6,454 nucleotides of DNA from Pseudomonadota bacterium (GTDB lineage: Bacteria; Desulfobacterota; Desulfobacteria; Desulfobacterales; ETH-SRB1): positions 1 through 6,454 of the forward strand of contig JAHIKR010000188.1 in the NCBI GenBank assembly GCA_018897415.1, read 5' to 3'. The notes under the pieces are model-generated. The model saw only the letters and a program-made list of their open reading frames with translations. It ran no database searches and was not told where the DNA came from. The position numbers and the translations under genes were made by a program. Positions 1 through 6,130 of the stretch are shown in pieces. How positions within the stretch are numbered: position 1 is the stretch's first letter; the number at the start of each line of letters is the position of its first letter.

Positions 1-1
1 A

Positions 2-2749
2 CACCTCTATGAAGCAAACCGTATCGCTACATTGAAAAACAGGTGTCTCGACAGCTTTTATGCCAAATATTGGGGGGCGGTTTTCTGGAAGGCAGATCGG
101 AACGACATGCGACAGCTCAATGATCTCAAAGGAAAGACCTTCATGGCCACGACGGAAGACTCTTTGGGGGGCTGGATGATGGCATGGCGGGAATTTAAAG
201 AAAAAGGGATTGATCCGTACAGAGATTTCAAAGACCTTAAATTTACAGATACAGGCATACAGGACGATGTTGTTTATGCTGTCAGAGACGGCAAGGCAGA
301 TGCTGGAACAGTAAGGTCTGATACATTAATAAGAATGCATGCCGAAGGAAAGATTGATCTTAAAAACTTTTATGTGGTTCATGAGCACGGCGGGGAGGAT
401 GTGGATTGCCCGCCATTTCCTCACTCGACTCGGGGATATCCGGAATGGCCCATGGCAAAACTCAAACACACTCCGGATGAACTGGCGAAAAAAGTTGCGA
501 TAGCCCTGGTAGAAATGCCTGCGGATTTGCCTGCGGCTATAGCAGCAAAATGTGGTGGATGGACCATACCAATGAACTACCAATCAGTACACGAATGTCT
601 GAAGTATCTAAAGGTCGGGTGCTACAGGGATTTGGGCAAGATAACAATCGCCGATGTTATCAGAAACTACTGGCGCTGGATTTTGCTTGCCGTTGTCTTA
701 TTTCTTATAATGACAGGATTTAGTATCGCGATCATAATTCTAAATCGAAACATTAAAGCATCTTATGAGAAGCTAAAATTAGAGGTTGACGAACGGATAA
801 AGACAGAAGAGGCGCTGCGGGAGGCAAGCGATTATTTGAACAATTTGATCCGGTATGCAAGCGCTCCAATTATCGTTTGGGACCCTGACTTAAAAATCAC
901 ACGTTTCAACAGAGCTTTTGAGCATCTTACGGGATATAAAGCAGATGAGGTTGTTGGCAAAAGGATAGAAATACTTTTTTCCGAGGCAACCAGTAAGGAA
1001 TCTATGAGTAAGATCGCCCTGACTTTAATTGATGAACACTGGGAGTCGATAGAGATTCCTGTTCTTTGCAAGGATGGACAGATACGAATAGCACTCTGGA
1101 ATTCGGCGAACATCTATGCAAAAGATGGTACGACTCTTATAGCTACCATAGCTCAGGGTATAGACATAACAGAGCGCAAACAATCGGAAGACAAGGAAAG
1201 ACAATCTCACGAGGCTCTTCGTAAAAGTGAGGAATTCAATAAAAGAATTATTGAAAACAGCATCGATTGCATAACAATTCTGGATCTGGATGGACGACTG
1301 GAATTCATGAGCCAGGGTGGGCAAAAACTGTTGGATATCGAGGATATTAGCACTTATCTGAATCAGCCCTGGATAGATTTATTAACCTGTTCGGACGACA
1401 GCTACAAAGCCGCTCTTGAGGCTATTTCAAAAGCCAAAGAGAGAGGCACCGGCCATTTTTCGGTCTACTGTCCGACCGTTAAAGGCAGCCCAAAATGGTG
1501 GGACACCATTATCACTCCCATAATGGGTAAAGACGGCAAAGTTGAACGACTTCTTTCCGTTTCCCGCGACATTACAAGGCACGAGAGCTTAGAAGCCCAA
1601 CTCCGTCAGGCACAGAAGATGGAAGCCATCGGCACGCTTACAGGAGGCATTGCCCATGATTTCAACAACCTGCTGACCGTCATAATCGGCAATGCCCAGC
1701 TTGCATTGATGAAGGTCATCAAGGATGAATCCTTACGCAAGCAAATTGAAGAGATTAAGAAAGCCGGGGAGAGGGCAGCCTCTCTTACCCGGCAGCTTCT
1801 TGCCTTCAGCCGCAAGCAGATAATCAAGCCTGAGGTTCTGGATCTAAATGAAGAGATACACGAGACCGAAAAGATGCTTAACCGTATGATCGGAGAGGAT
1901 ATTGAATTTCTATTGGTTTTAGAACCTGAGCTGTGGAAAATCCATACAGACCCAGGGCAGATCAATCAGGTGCTCATGAACCTGGCTGTCAATGCCAGGG
2001 ACGCCATGCCCAGGGGAGGCAAGCTTACCATTGAGACGGCCAATGTGGAACTGGACCGGGCCTATTTTCAGGATCGTGGTGTGGAAAACGAGCCTGGATC
2101 TTATGCGATGTTGGCTGTAAGCGATACCGGCATCGGGATGGACAAGGAAACACAGGAACATATCTTCGATCCTTTCTTCACCACAAAGGAGGTCGACAAG
2201 GGCGCGGGACTGGGCCTGTCCACAGTTTACGGCATTGTCAAACAGAACAATGGCTTTATCTGCGTTTACAGCGAGCCTGGACAGGGAACGACATTCAAGC
2301 TCTATCTGCCTAAGTTGAAGTGGGATGCGGAGTCAGGGAAAAAAGAACAAACCCCTGTAGTCGAACTTGCCGGTTCTGAAATTGTTTTGATTGTGGAGGA
2401 TGATGATGGTCTTCGAAAATTTGCGCAAGAGGTTCTCCTGCTGCATGGATACAGAGTATTAGATGCTGAAAATGGTGAAGATGCTTTGAGGGTCAGCCAG
2501 GCACACGAGGGTCAGATTGATCTGCTGCTCACGGATGTGGTAATGCCGAAGATGGGCGGGAAGGAACTTGCAGAAAGGCTACAGTCTCTTTATCCTCAGA
2601 TGAAGGTGATTTATATGTCGGGATACACGGACAACACCATTACGCATCACGGTGTTTTGGAACCAGGACTGAATTTTATTGAAAAACCCTTTTCGCTGGA
2701 AAGCCTTGCCAAGAAAGTGCGCCAGGTGCTGGACGATGAGAAAAAATGA
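2..2749 (+). CDS. Hybrid sensor histidine kinase: PhnD/TtrS-like sensor, TM, PAS-PAS, HisKA-HATPase, receiver (5' partial)
   Basis: The frame is open to the left edge, so the TTG at 32 is unlikely to be the true start; 915 residues are visible (numbered from the codon at 2). Residues 1-212 resemble the second lobe of PhnD-type periplasmic binding proteins (LKGK, then STRGYPEWP and GGWTIP motifs), as found in TtrS-like sensors. A single hydrophobic helix lies at about 223-247, followed by a coiled linker, PAS domains at about 278-391 and 411-526, and HisKA with phospho-acceptor His552 in GGIAHDFNN. The HATPase has N-box Asn660/Asn664, G1 box DTGIG near 708-712 and G2 box GAGLGL near 734-739. 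The C-terminal receiver (about 793-912) keeps the acidic pocket at 799-802, Asp845, Ser873 and Lys895, so both phosphorelay sites look intact. The family autophosphorylates at the inner membrane in response to a periplasmic ligand. The REC-HD-GYP gene downstream is a plausible partner. The ligand cannot be read from sequence. Confidence 0.93.
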   Translation, partial: HLYEANRIATLKNRCLDSFYAKYWGAVFWKADRNDMRQLNDLKGKTFMATTEDSLGGWMMAWREFKEKGIDPYRDFKDLKFTDTGIQDDVVYAVRDGKADAGTVRSDTLIRMHAEGKIDLKNFYVVHEHGGEDVDCPPFPHSTRGYPEWPMAKLKHTPDELAKKVAIALVEMPADLPAAIAAKCGGWTIPMNYQSVHECLKYLKVGCYRDLGKITIADVIRNYWRWILLAVVLFLIMTGFSIAIIILNRNIKASYEKLKLEVDERIKTEEALREASDYLNNLIRYASAPIIVWDPDLKITRFNRAFEHLTGYKADEVVGKRIEILFSEATSKESMSKIALTLIDEHWESIEIPVLCKDGQIRIALWNSANIYAKDGTTLIATIAQGIDITERKQSEDKERQSHEALRKSEEFNKRIIENSIDCITILDLDGRLEFMSQGGQKLLDIEDISTYLNQPWIDLLTCSDDSYKAALEAISKAKERGTGHFSVYCPTVKGSPKWWDTIITPIMGKDGKVERLLSVSRDITRHESLEAQLRQAQKMEAIGTLTGGIAHDFNNLLTVIIGNAQLALMKVIKDESLRKQIEEIKKAGERAASLTRQLLAFSRKQIIKPEVLDLNEEIHETEKMLNRMIGEDIEFLLVLEPELWKIHTDPGQINQVLMNLAVNARDAMPRGGKLTIETANVELDRAYFQDRGVENEPGSYAMLAVSDTGIGMDKETQEHIFDPFFTTKEVDKGAGLGLSTVYGIVKQNNGFICVYSEPGQGTTFKLYLPKLKWDAESGKKEQTPVVELAGSEIVLIVEDDDGLRKFAQEVLLLHGYRVLDAENGEDALRVSQAHEGQIDLLLTDVVMPKMGGKELAERLQSLYPQMKVIYMSGYTDNTITHHGVLEPGLNFIEKPFSLESLAKKVRQVLDDEKK

Positions 2750-2862
2750 ACATCGAACACCCGCCTGCCATGCATCACAAACGTTGGTGGCATGATCATT
2801 GTCACCGGGCTGAGACACCAGGACATTCTACCAAGACCACCCAAAGGCATTGCGGGCAGGTC

Positions 2863-2985
2863 GAACGTCCAACATCGAATGTTGAATGGAAAAACATAAA
2901 GAAACAGATTTTAAAATAATAATTTGAGGAGCGGAGCGACATCATTATTCGATGTTCGACGTTCAATGTTCGATGTTGGACGTTC
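2863..2985. repeat. Intergenic palindromic element 1 with heptad-periodic arms
   Basis: A 17-nt arm at 2863-2879 (GAACGTCCAACATCGAA) is exactly complementary to 2969-2985. Pairing can extend to 2863-2886 with 2962-2985 through two positions that would be G-U wobbles in a plus-strand RNA. Inside lies a smaller hairpin: AATAATAAT at 2915-2923 against ATCATTATT at 2941-2949, with one mismatch. The arms are runs of a degenerate 7-nt unit: TTCGATG, TTCGACG, TTCAATG, TTCGATG, TTGGACG from 2948 to 2982. Short reading frames on both strands cross it and are by-products of the repeat. It lies between the kinase and its probable response-regulator partner, so it may affect termination or mRNA stability; that is inference. 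Confidence 0.8.
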
Positions 2986-2998
2986 ATCTTTTAATATG

Positions 2999-3014
2999 TT
3001 CGATATTCGCATTT
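2999..3014. repeat. 16-nt sequence shared with the second palindromic element
   Basis: TTCGATATTCGCATTT occurs here and, as its exact reverse complement, at 6131-6146. Here it sits just downstream of element 1 and only 24 bases before the ATG of the REC-HD-GYP gene. It again consists of heptads (TTCGATA, TTCGCAT). It looks like the outer end of the same repeat family, which would extend the repeat-derived DNA to about 3014. Confidence 0.7.
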
Positions 3015-3026
3015 TTAGTTAAAAAC

Positions 3027-3030
3027 GGAG
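3027..3030 (+). promoter_or_regulatory. Ribosome binding site that fixes the REC-HD-GYP start at 3039
   Basis: GGAG lies 8 bases before the ATG at 3039. The frame also contains an upstream ATG at 2952, but the 29 extra residues it would add are translated from repeat DNA. Starting at 3039 puts the receiver's first beta strand (ILVVDDE) at residues 4-10, as is usual for the family. Confidence 0.75.
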
Positions 3031-3038
3031 TAACGGGA

Positions 3039-4049
3039 ATGGCTAATATCCTGGTTGTAGATGATGAAGAGTCCGTCCGACACCTGTTAAGCCGGGTGCT
3101 TTCAAGGGGCGGATACGAATGCACCCTTGCTGCTGATGCGGCAGAAGCCCGTAAATTCATTAAAGACCGGAATTTTGAGCTGATCTTATGCGATGTAGCT
3201 ATGCTTGGAGAGTCCGGCATTGATTTCATCCGACATGTTGCGGCTGAATATCCTGATACAGCAACAATAATGGTAACAGCGGTAGATGATCCCGAGATTG
3301 CCGAAACAGCCCTGGAGACAGGGATTTATGGTTATATAATTAAGCCTTTTAACCCCAATGAGGTGATCATTAACATTCGTAATTCCCTGCGTCGTCGAGA
3401 GCTTGAAATTGCAGATCGAGCTTACCGCGGGAACCTGAAACAGGAGGTGGAAGAACGCACCGCGGAATTACGAAAAACCCTGAGAGGGGTCATTTACGCC
3501 CTGACAATGACCGTTGAATACAGGGATCCATACACAGCTGGTCATCAGCAGCGGGTGTCCGATCTGTCCCGTGCCATGGCAAAAGAGATGGGTTTTTCAA
3601 AAGATAAGATAATGGGGATTCGTATGGCCGGGGTGCTTCATGATATCGGTAAGATAGCAATACCCGCAGAGATTCTCAGTAAGCCCGGTCGATTAAGCAA
3701 AACAGAATTCGAGCTTATTAAAAATCACTCTCAAGTCGGTTACGATATATTGAAGTCAATACAGTTTCCATGGCCTCTCTCTCAAATTGTTCTTCAACAT
3801 CACGAAAGGATGGATGGTTCCGGATATCCTAATGGGCTTTTGGGTAAAGAAATGCTAATTGAGTCAAGTATTTTAGGGATTGCGGATGTTGTTGAAGCCA
3901 TGGCTTCTCACCGGCCTTACAGAGCAGCTCTCGGTATTGATAAAGCTTTAGAAGAGATCTCAATTAATAAAGGTAAATTTTATGATGTTGAGGTAGTAAA
4001 TGCGTGTTTGAAGGTTTTTAAAGATAAAAAGTTTAAATTTAAAGTGTAA
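3039..4049 (+). CDS. Response regulator with receiver and HD-GYP domain (probable c-di-GMP phosphodiesterase)
   Basis: The protein has 336 residues. The N-terminal receiver (about 3-118) has acidic pocket Asp8/Asp9, phospho-acceptor Asp52, Thr80 and Lys102. The loop after Asp52 reads DVAMLG, with Leu56 where Pro is usual. A charged helical linker (about 118-150) leads to an HD-GYP domain. Its metal-ligand pattern is visible: His169 in YTAGH, His201-Asp202 in HDIGK, His230, His254-His255, and Asp283 in IADVVEA. The signature HHERMDGSGYP spans 254-264. The extra Glu seen four residues before the first His in trinuclear family members is Tyr165 here, suggesting a binuclear type (from memory of the family). 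HD-GYP proteins hydrolyse cyclic-di-GMP in the cytoplasm, and the receiver would control this activity. It follows the hybrid kinase in the same direction across a repeat-filled gap. The 3' third is noticeably AT-richer than the rest. Confidence 0.93.
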   Translation: MANILVVDDEESVRHLLSRVLSRGGYECTLAADAAEARKFIKDRNFELILCDVAMLGESGIDFIRHVAAEYPDTATIMVTAVDDPEIAETALETGIYGYIIKPFNPNEVIINIRNSLRRRELEIADRAYRGNLKQEVEERTAELRKTLRGVIYALTMTVEYRDPYTAGHQQRVSDLSRAMAKEMGFSKDKIMGIRMAGVLHDIGKIAIPAEILSKPGRLSKTEFELIKNHSQVGYDILKSIQFPWPLSQIVLQHHERMDGSGYPNGLLGKEMLIESSILGIADVVEAMASHRPYRAALGIDKALEEISINKGKFYDVEVVNACLKVFKDKKFKFKV

Positions 4050-4061
4050 TTTCTTTTGGTT

Positions 4062-4090
4062 ATTACAAACAAAGCCGTCAATATTAGAAT
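4062..4090 (+). promoter_or_regulatory. Candidate sigma70-type promoter for the cNMP-fold gene
   Basis: ATTACA at 4062-4067 and TAGAAT at 4085-4090 are separated by 17 bases, each close to the -35 and -10 consensus (4/6 and 5/6 matches). Transcription would start near 4097, shortly before the AAGGAG at 4103-4108. The region is AT-rich, so chance matches are common. Read-through from the HD-GYP gene is the alternative. Confidence 0.35.
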
Positions 4091-4116
4091 CAAGTCTTTC
4101 TAAAGGAGATCATCCG

Positions 4117-4581
4117 ATGCTAAAAACAGAAAGAATTGCCAACCTCGAAATTTTCAATGGATTGACCCAGGAAGAAATAAATGCAATTATTTCAATCAGC
4201 CAGGAAGTTATCTATAATAAAAATGAAGTAATTATTGAAGAATTTACTCGGGATTCAGACCTTTTTGTCCTTCTTGAAGGCAGAGTTAGAGTCGAGATTG
4301 AAGGGTCACACTATTGTGAGGCGCAAGATAAAAAAATGGAACTGGTTCTCCTTAGGCGTGGAGATATTTTTGGAGAAATAGCATTTTTGAAATATACGCG
4401 AAGTTCTGCATATGTTACTGCAATCGATGAAATCCGTATTATGAGAATTGATGGGGAAAAGCTATATGAATTGTTTGATAGAAACAATCATGCAGGATAT
4501 GTGTTGATGCGGAATCTGGCTATTGTTTTATCAAAAAGACTGGTATGCCTTAATTTCAAGTGGCGGGATGGTTCCAAATGA
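4117..4581 (+). CDS. Stand-alone cyclic-nucleotide-binding-domain protein (Crp-like effector fold without output domain)
   Basis: The protein has 154 residues; the ATG is preceded by AAGGAG at 4103-4108 with 8-base spacing. Residues 10-140 match the cNMP-binding beta-roll: an N-terminal helix with IFNGLTQEEI, then VLLEGRVRVEI at about 51-61, and a phosphate-binding cassette, GDIFGEIAF...RSSAYVTA, at 82-102. Glu87 and Arg95 occupy the places of the cyclic-phosphate/ribose contacts. The spacing between them is 8 residues, shorter than the 9-10 I recall in PKA and Crp, so nucleotide binding is plausible but not assured. The protein ends soon after the C-helix (about 120-145), with no helix-turn-helix, so it is not a transcription factor of the usual Crp/Fnr type. 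It is followed after 49 bases by the CBS gene. This pairing recalls proteins that fuse a cNMP domain to tandem CBS domains, suggesting the two products cooperate (inference). Confidence 0.85.
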   Translation: MLKTERIANLEIFNGLTQEEINAIISISQEVIYNKNEVIIEEFTRDSDLFVLLEGRVRVEIEGSHYCEAQDKKMELVLLRRGDIFGEIAFLKYTRSSAYVTAIDEIRIMRIDGEKLYELFDRNNHAGYVLMRNLAIVLSKRLVCLNFKWRDGSK

Positions 4582-4630
4582 ATCTTGCACTGTCCACTAA
4601 TCGCTGACCATAAAACAGGGAGAAGTTAAA

Positions 4631-5338
4631 ATGTTAGTAAAAAATTGGATGAGTAAGCCGGTTATTACCGTTGGTGAAAATTATTCAATGCAGGATGCCA
4701 TTAATCTGTTAAAACAACATAATATTCGTATGCTTCCTGTAATGGGAAAAGGCAGGGTAGTGGGTATTATAAGCGACAGAGACCTTAAAAAAGCTTCGGC
4801 CTCAGATGTTAACATATCAGAAAATCATGAGTTAATTTATTCTAAGATTAAAATCAAAGACATAATGACTGAAAATCCAATATCTGTCCCTGACGATTAT
4901 ACCGTGGAAGAAACCGCCGAAGTGCTTTTAATAAATAAAATTTCAGGAGTCCCAGTAATCAATGAACAAGAAAAATTAGTGGGAATAATTACTCAAACAG
5001 ATCTTTTCAGAGTTATATTTTCATTGACAGGTATTGGGAAAAAAGGAATCCAGTTTGCTTTAAAGGTATTTGATCGTCTCAGATCTATCCAGCAGATTAC
5101 TGATATTATAAGAAGTTATGGAAGCCGGGTGTCGAGCATACTTACATCCTATGAGCGGGTCCCTCCAGGATATCGCATGGTTTACATTCGCATATTCAAC
5201 ATAGATTATCCAAGCCTCCAGAGCCTGATAGAAGAAATCAGGGGACAAGCTGAACTGCTCTACATGATAGACCATGATAAAAGAAAAAGATATATCTATG
5301 CTCAGGCTGATACCTATGATCAGGCTGAGCAAATCTGA
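4631..5338 (+). CDS. Tandem CBS-domain protein with C-terminal ACT-like region (AcuB-like architecture)
   Basis: The protein has 235 residues; GGAG at 4619-4622 lies 8 bases before the ATG. CBS1 covers about 1-58 (WMSKPVITV, then GIISDRD) and CBS2 about 74-130 (IMTENPISV, then GIITQTD). Both keep the Ser/Thr-x-x-Asp motif that contacts adenosine ribose in this family (Ser48/Asp51 and Thr121/Asp124). Residues 138-225 form a helix and then a beta-alpha-beta-like stretch (GYRMVYIRIFN, SLQSLIEEIRG, ELLYMIDHD), which fits the ACT-like tail of AcuB-type proteins. There is no transporter, kinase or IMPDH domain. CBS pairs generally sense AMP, ATP or related nucleotides, so this is probably a soluble regulatory subunit; its target is unknown. 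It lies in the same direction as the cNMP-fold gene, 49 bases away with no clear terminator between, so co-transcription is likely. Confidence 0.88.
   Translation: MLVKNWMSKPVITVGENYSMQDAINLLKQHNIRMLPVMGKGRVVGIISDRDLKKASASDVNISENHELIYSKIKIKDIMTENPISVPDDYTVEETAEVLLINKISGVPVINEQEKLVGIITQTDLFRVIFSLTGIGKKGIQFALKVFDRLRSIQQITDIIRSYGSRVSSILTSYERVPPGYRMVYIRIFNIDYPSLQSLIEEIRGQAELLYMIDHDKRKRYIYAQADTYDQAEQI
5300..5330 (+). other. Strong hairpin at the 3' end of the CBS gene
   Basis: GCTCAGGCTGAT at 5300-5311 pairs with ATCAGGCTGAGC at 5319-5330: 11 of 12 positions pair, with one G-G mismatch and a 7-base loop. It lies in the last codons before the stop at 5336-5338. No T-run follows, so it is not a standard intrinsic terminator. 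It could protect the mRNA 3' end or help separate this transcript from the toxin-antitoxin promoter at 5352. The same bases encode a near-repeat in the protein (AQADTYDQAEQ), so it could also be incidental. Confidence 0.5.
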
Positions 5339-5351
5339 ATTAACTTAATAC

Positions 5352-5379
5352 TTGACATTTTGTTATACTTTATTAATAT
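5352..5379 (+). promoter_or_regulatory. Promoter of the toxin-antitoxin pair
   Basis: A perfect -35 TTGACA at 5352-5357 is followed after 16 bases by TAATAT at 5374-5379; TATATT at 5377-5382 is an alternative -10 with a longer spacer. It starts 14 bases after the CBS stop codon and gives the downstream pair its own transcription. The start point would fall near 5386-5391. Confidence 0.65.
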
Positions 5380-5391
5380 ATTTAGTATAAC
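5362..5391. promoter_or_regulatory. Inverted-repeat operator overlapping the toxin-antitoxin promoter
   Basis: GTTATACT at 5362-5369 and AGTATAAC at 5384-5391 are perfect 8-bp inverted repeats whose centres are 22 bp apart, about two helical turns. One arm is in the promoter spacer and the other near the expected start point, with the -10 between them. Antitoxins of this type commonly bind such sites and repress their own operon; that the AbrB-like product binds here is inference. Confidence 0.6.
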
Positions 5392-5402
5392 CTATTCGCA
5401 AG

Positions 5403-5406
5403 GGAG
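5403..5406 (+). promoter_or_regulatory. Ribosome binding site that fixes the antitoxin start at 5414
   Basis: GGAG lies 7 bases before the ATG at 5414. The frame extends upstream to a TTG at 5360, but that codon lies within the promoter, so the shorter protein is preferred. Confidence 0.7.
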
Positions 5407-5413
5407 AGAAAGC

Positions 5414-5707
5414 ATGGGCGCAACTTCAAAAGAATCCGTAAAGAGGAAAGTCTTTCCTAAAGGACAGATTGTCATTCCTGTTGCTTTAAGAAAAAAATAC
5501 AATATTGATATTGGAGATCATGTTGATGTGATTCCCAAAGCCGATGGCATCTTACTAAAACCTGTGCCCAAAAAAGAAGGAAAAAAATCTATGACCGATT
5601 GCCTATTTGGAATGTTTCGGAAATACGCAAAAGGTAAGCCAAAACTTAAAAAAGCAGATATTAACAGGGCAACGGAAGCAGGATTTATCGAGGACTGGGA
5701 AAAATGA
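5414..5707 (+). CDS. vapB: AbrB/SpoVT-family antitoxin (VapB-like)
   Basis: The protein has 97 residues. Residues 9-51 form the swapped-hairpin AbrB DNA-binding fold: KRKVFPKGQIVIPVALRKKY, then the GDHVDVI strand and GILLKPV. The C-terminal half (about 60-97: LFGMFRKYAKGKP, then ATEAGFIEDWE) resembles the tail by which such antitoxins wrap and block the toxin. Its stop overlaps the start of the PIN gene by four bases (ATGA at 5704-5707), typical of translational coupling in type II toxin-antitoxin operons. The product would neutralise the PIN toxin and, with it, repress the promoter at 5352-5379 through the inverted repeat. Confidence 0.88.
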   Translation: MGATSKESVKRKVFPKGQIVIPVALRKKYNIDIGDHVDVIPKADGILLKPVPKKEGKKSMTDCLFGMFRKYAKGKPKLKKADINRATEAGFIEDWEK

Positions 5708-6105
5708 CGGCGCTATTGGATACCAATGTTCTGATTCGCTTTTTGACATCCGACAAGACACAAAAGTTCCGAGGGGTATATACTCTGTTTGAATCTCTGG
5801 AACAGGGAGATTTGCGGGTTGAATTGAAATTGATTGTTTTGTTCCAGGTAGTATTTGTTCTAAAAAGCTTTTACTCTGTTCCCAGAGAAGACATAGCAAC
5901 CGGGATGCTGAGCATCCTGGAATATAAAGGGATTATTGTTAAGGAGAAAAAAAATGTTCGCCGGACGATAGAACTCTGGCATGATAGCAAATTGGACATT
6001 GTAGATTGTTATCTGATTGCCTGCCTGGAAGGAGACAGGCAAAATATCCTTTACAGCTATGATCAAGACTTTGATAAGTTCAAAATTAATCGCGAGGAGC
6101 CTTAA
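5704..6105 (+). CDS. vapC: PIN-domain protein, VapC-family toxin, with an apparent catalytic-site substitution
   Basis: The protein has 133 residues, normal for VapC, and spans the whole PIN fold. The first acidic residue is Asp6 in LLDTNVLIRFL. Later ones are Asp98/Asp101 in DIVDCYLIA and Asp120 in LYSYDQDF. The second canonical acidic residue, a Glu normally just before the VVxVL helix (EVVYVL-type motif), is Gln48 here (FQVVFVL; codon CAG at 5845-5847). VapC toxins are Mg-dependent RNases that cut tRNA or rRNA, and changing an active-site acid usually weakens activity. The gene overlaps the antitoxin stop by four bases, with GAGG at 5690-5693 as a weak ribosome site. The frame is otherwise intact, so this is either an attenuated or dead toxin, or a variant with altered chemistry. 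Confidence 0.87.
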   Translation: MTALLDTNVLIRFLTSDKTQKFRGVYTLFESLEQGDLRVELKLIVLFQVVFVLKSFYSVPREDIATGMLSILEYKGIIVKEKKNVRRTIELWHDSKLDIVDCYLIACLEGDRQNILYSYDQDFDKFKINREEP

Positions 6106-6130
6106 GGAAATGGGTTCAGGGGTTTTAGTA

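Noticed and set aside
32..34. TTG at 32 as the kinase start
   Set aside because: The frame is open upstream to the window edge, and the PhnD-like domain is missing its first lobe and signal peptide, so the gene is truncated by the window.
1606..1965. 119-codon minus-strand frame inside the kinase
   Set aside because: It is opposite the strongly conserved HisKA region, shows no recognisable domain and has a composition typical of an antisense shadow.
2746..2919. A 57-codon plus-strand frame starting at an ATGA overlap with the kinase stop, rich in His (8) with two Cys
   Set aside because: It has no good ribosome binding site of its own and its second half is translated from the palindromic repeat. 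It matches no family I recognise. The His content probably reflects base composition, though the start-stop overlap is noted.
2802..2987. Minus-strand frame of 61 codons crossing the repeat
   Set aside because: Its start (NVQHRTLNVEHR) is a direct product of the 7-nt repeat, and such frames arise whenever the element is present. There is no ribosome site or domain.
2952..3038. 29-residue N-terminal extension of the REC-HD-GYP protein from an ATG at 2952
   Set aside because: The extension is encoded by heptad repeat DNA, and a clear ribosome site sits before the ATG at 3039, where the receiver begins normally.
4585..4614. Possible promoter TTGCAC / CATAAA before the CBS gene
   Set aside because: Both boxes match the consensus poorly at an 18-base spacing, and the 49-base gap fits co-transcription from the cNMP-fold gene.
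5360..5413. Earlier TTG start for the AbrB antitoxin
   Set aside because: It would place the start codon inside the promoter and operator; the ATG at 5414 has a proper ribosome site.
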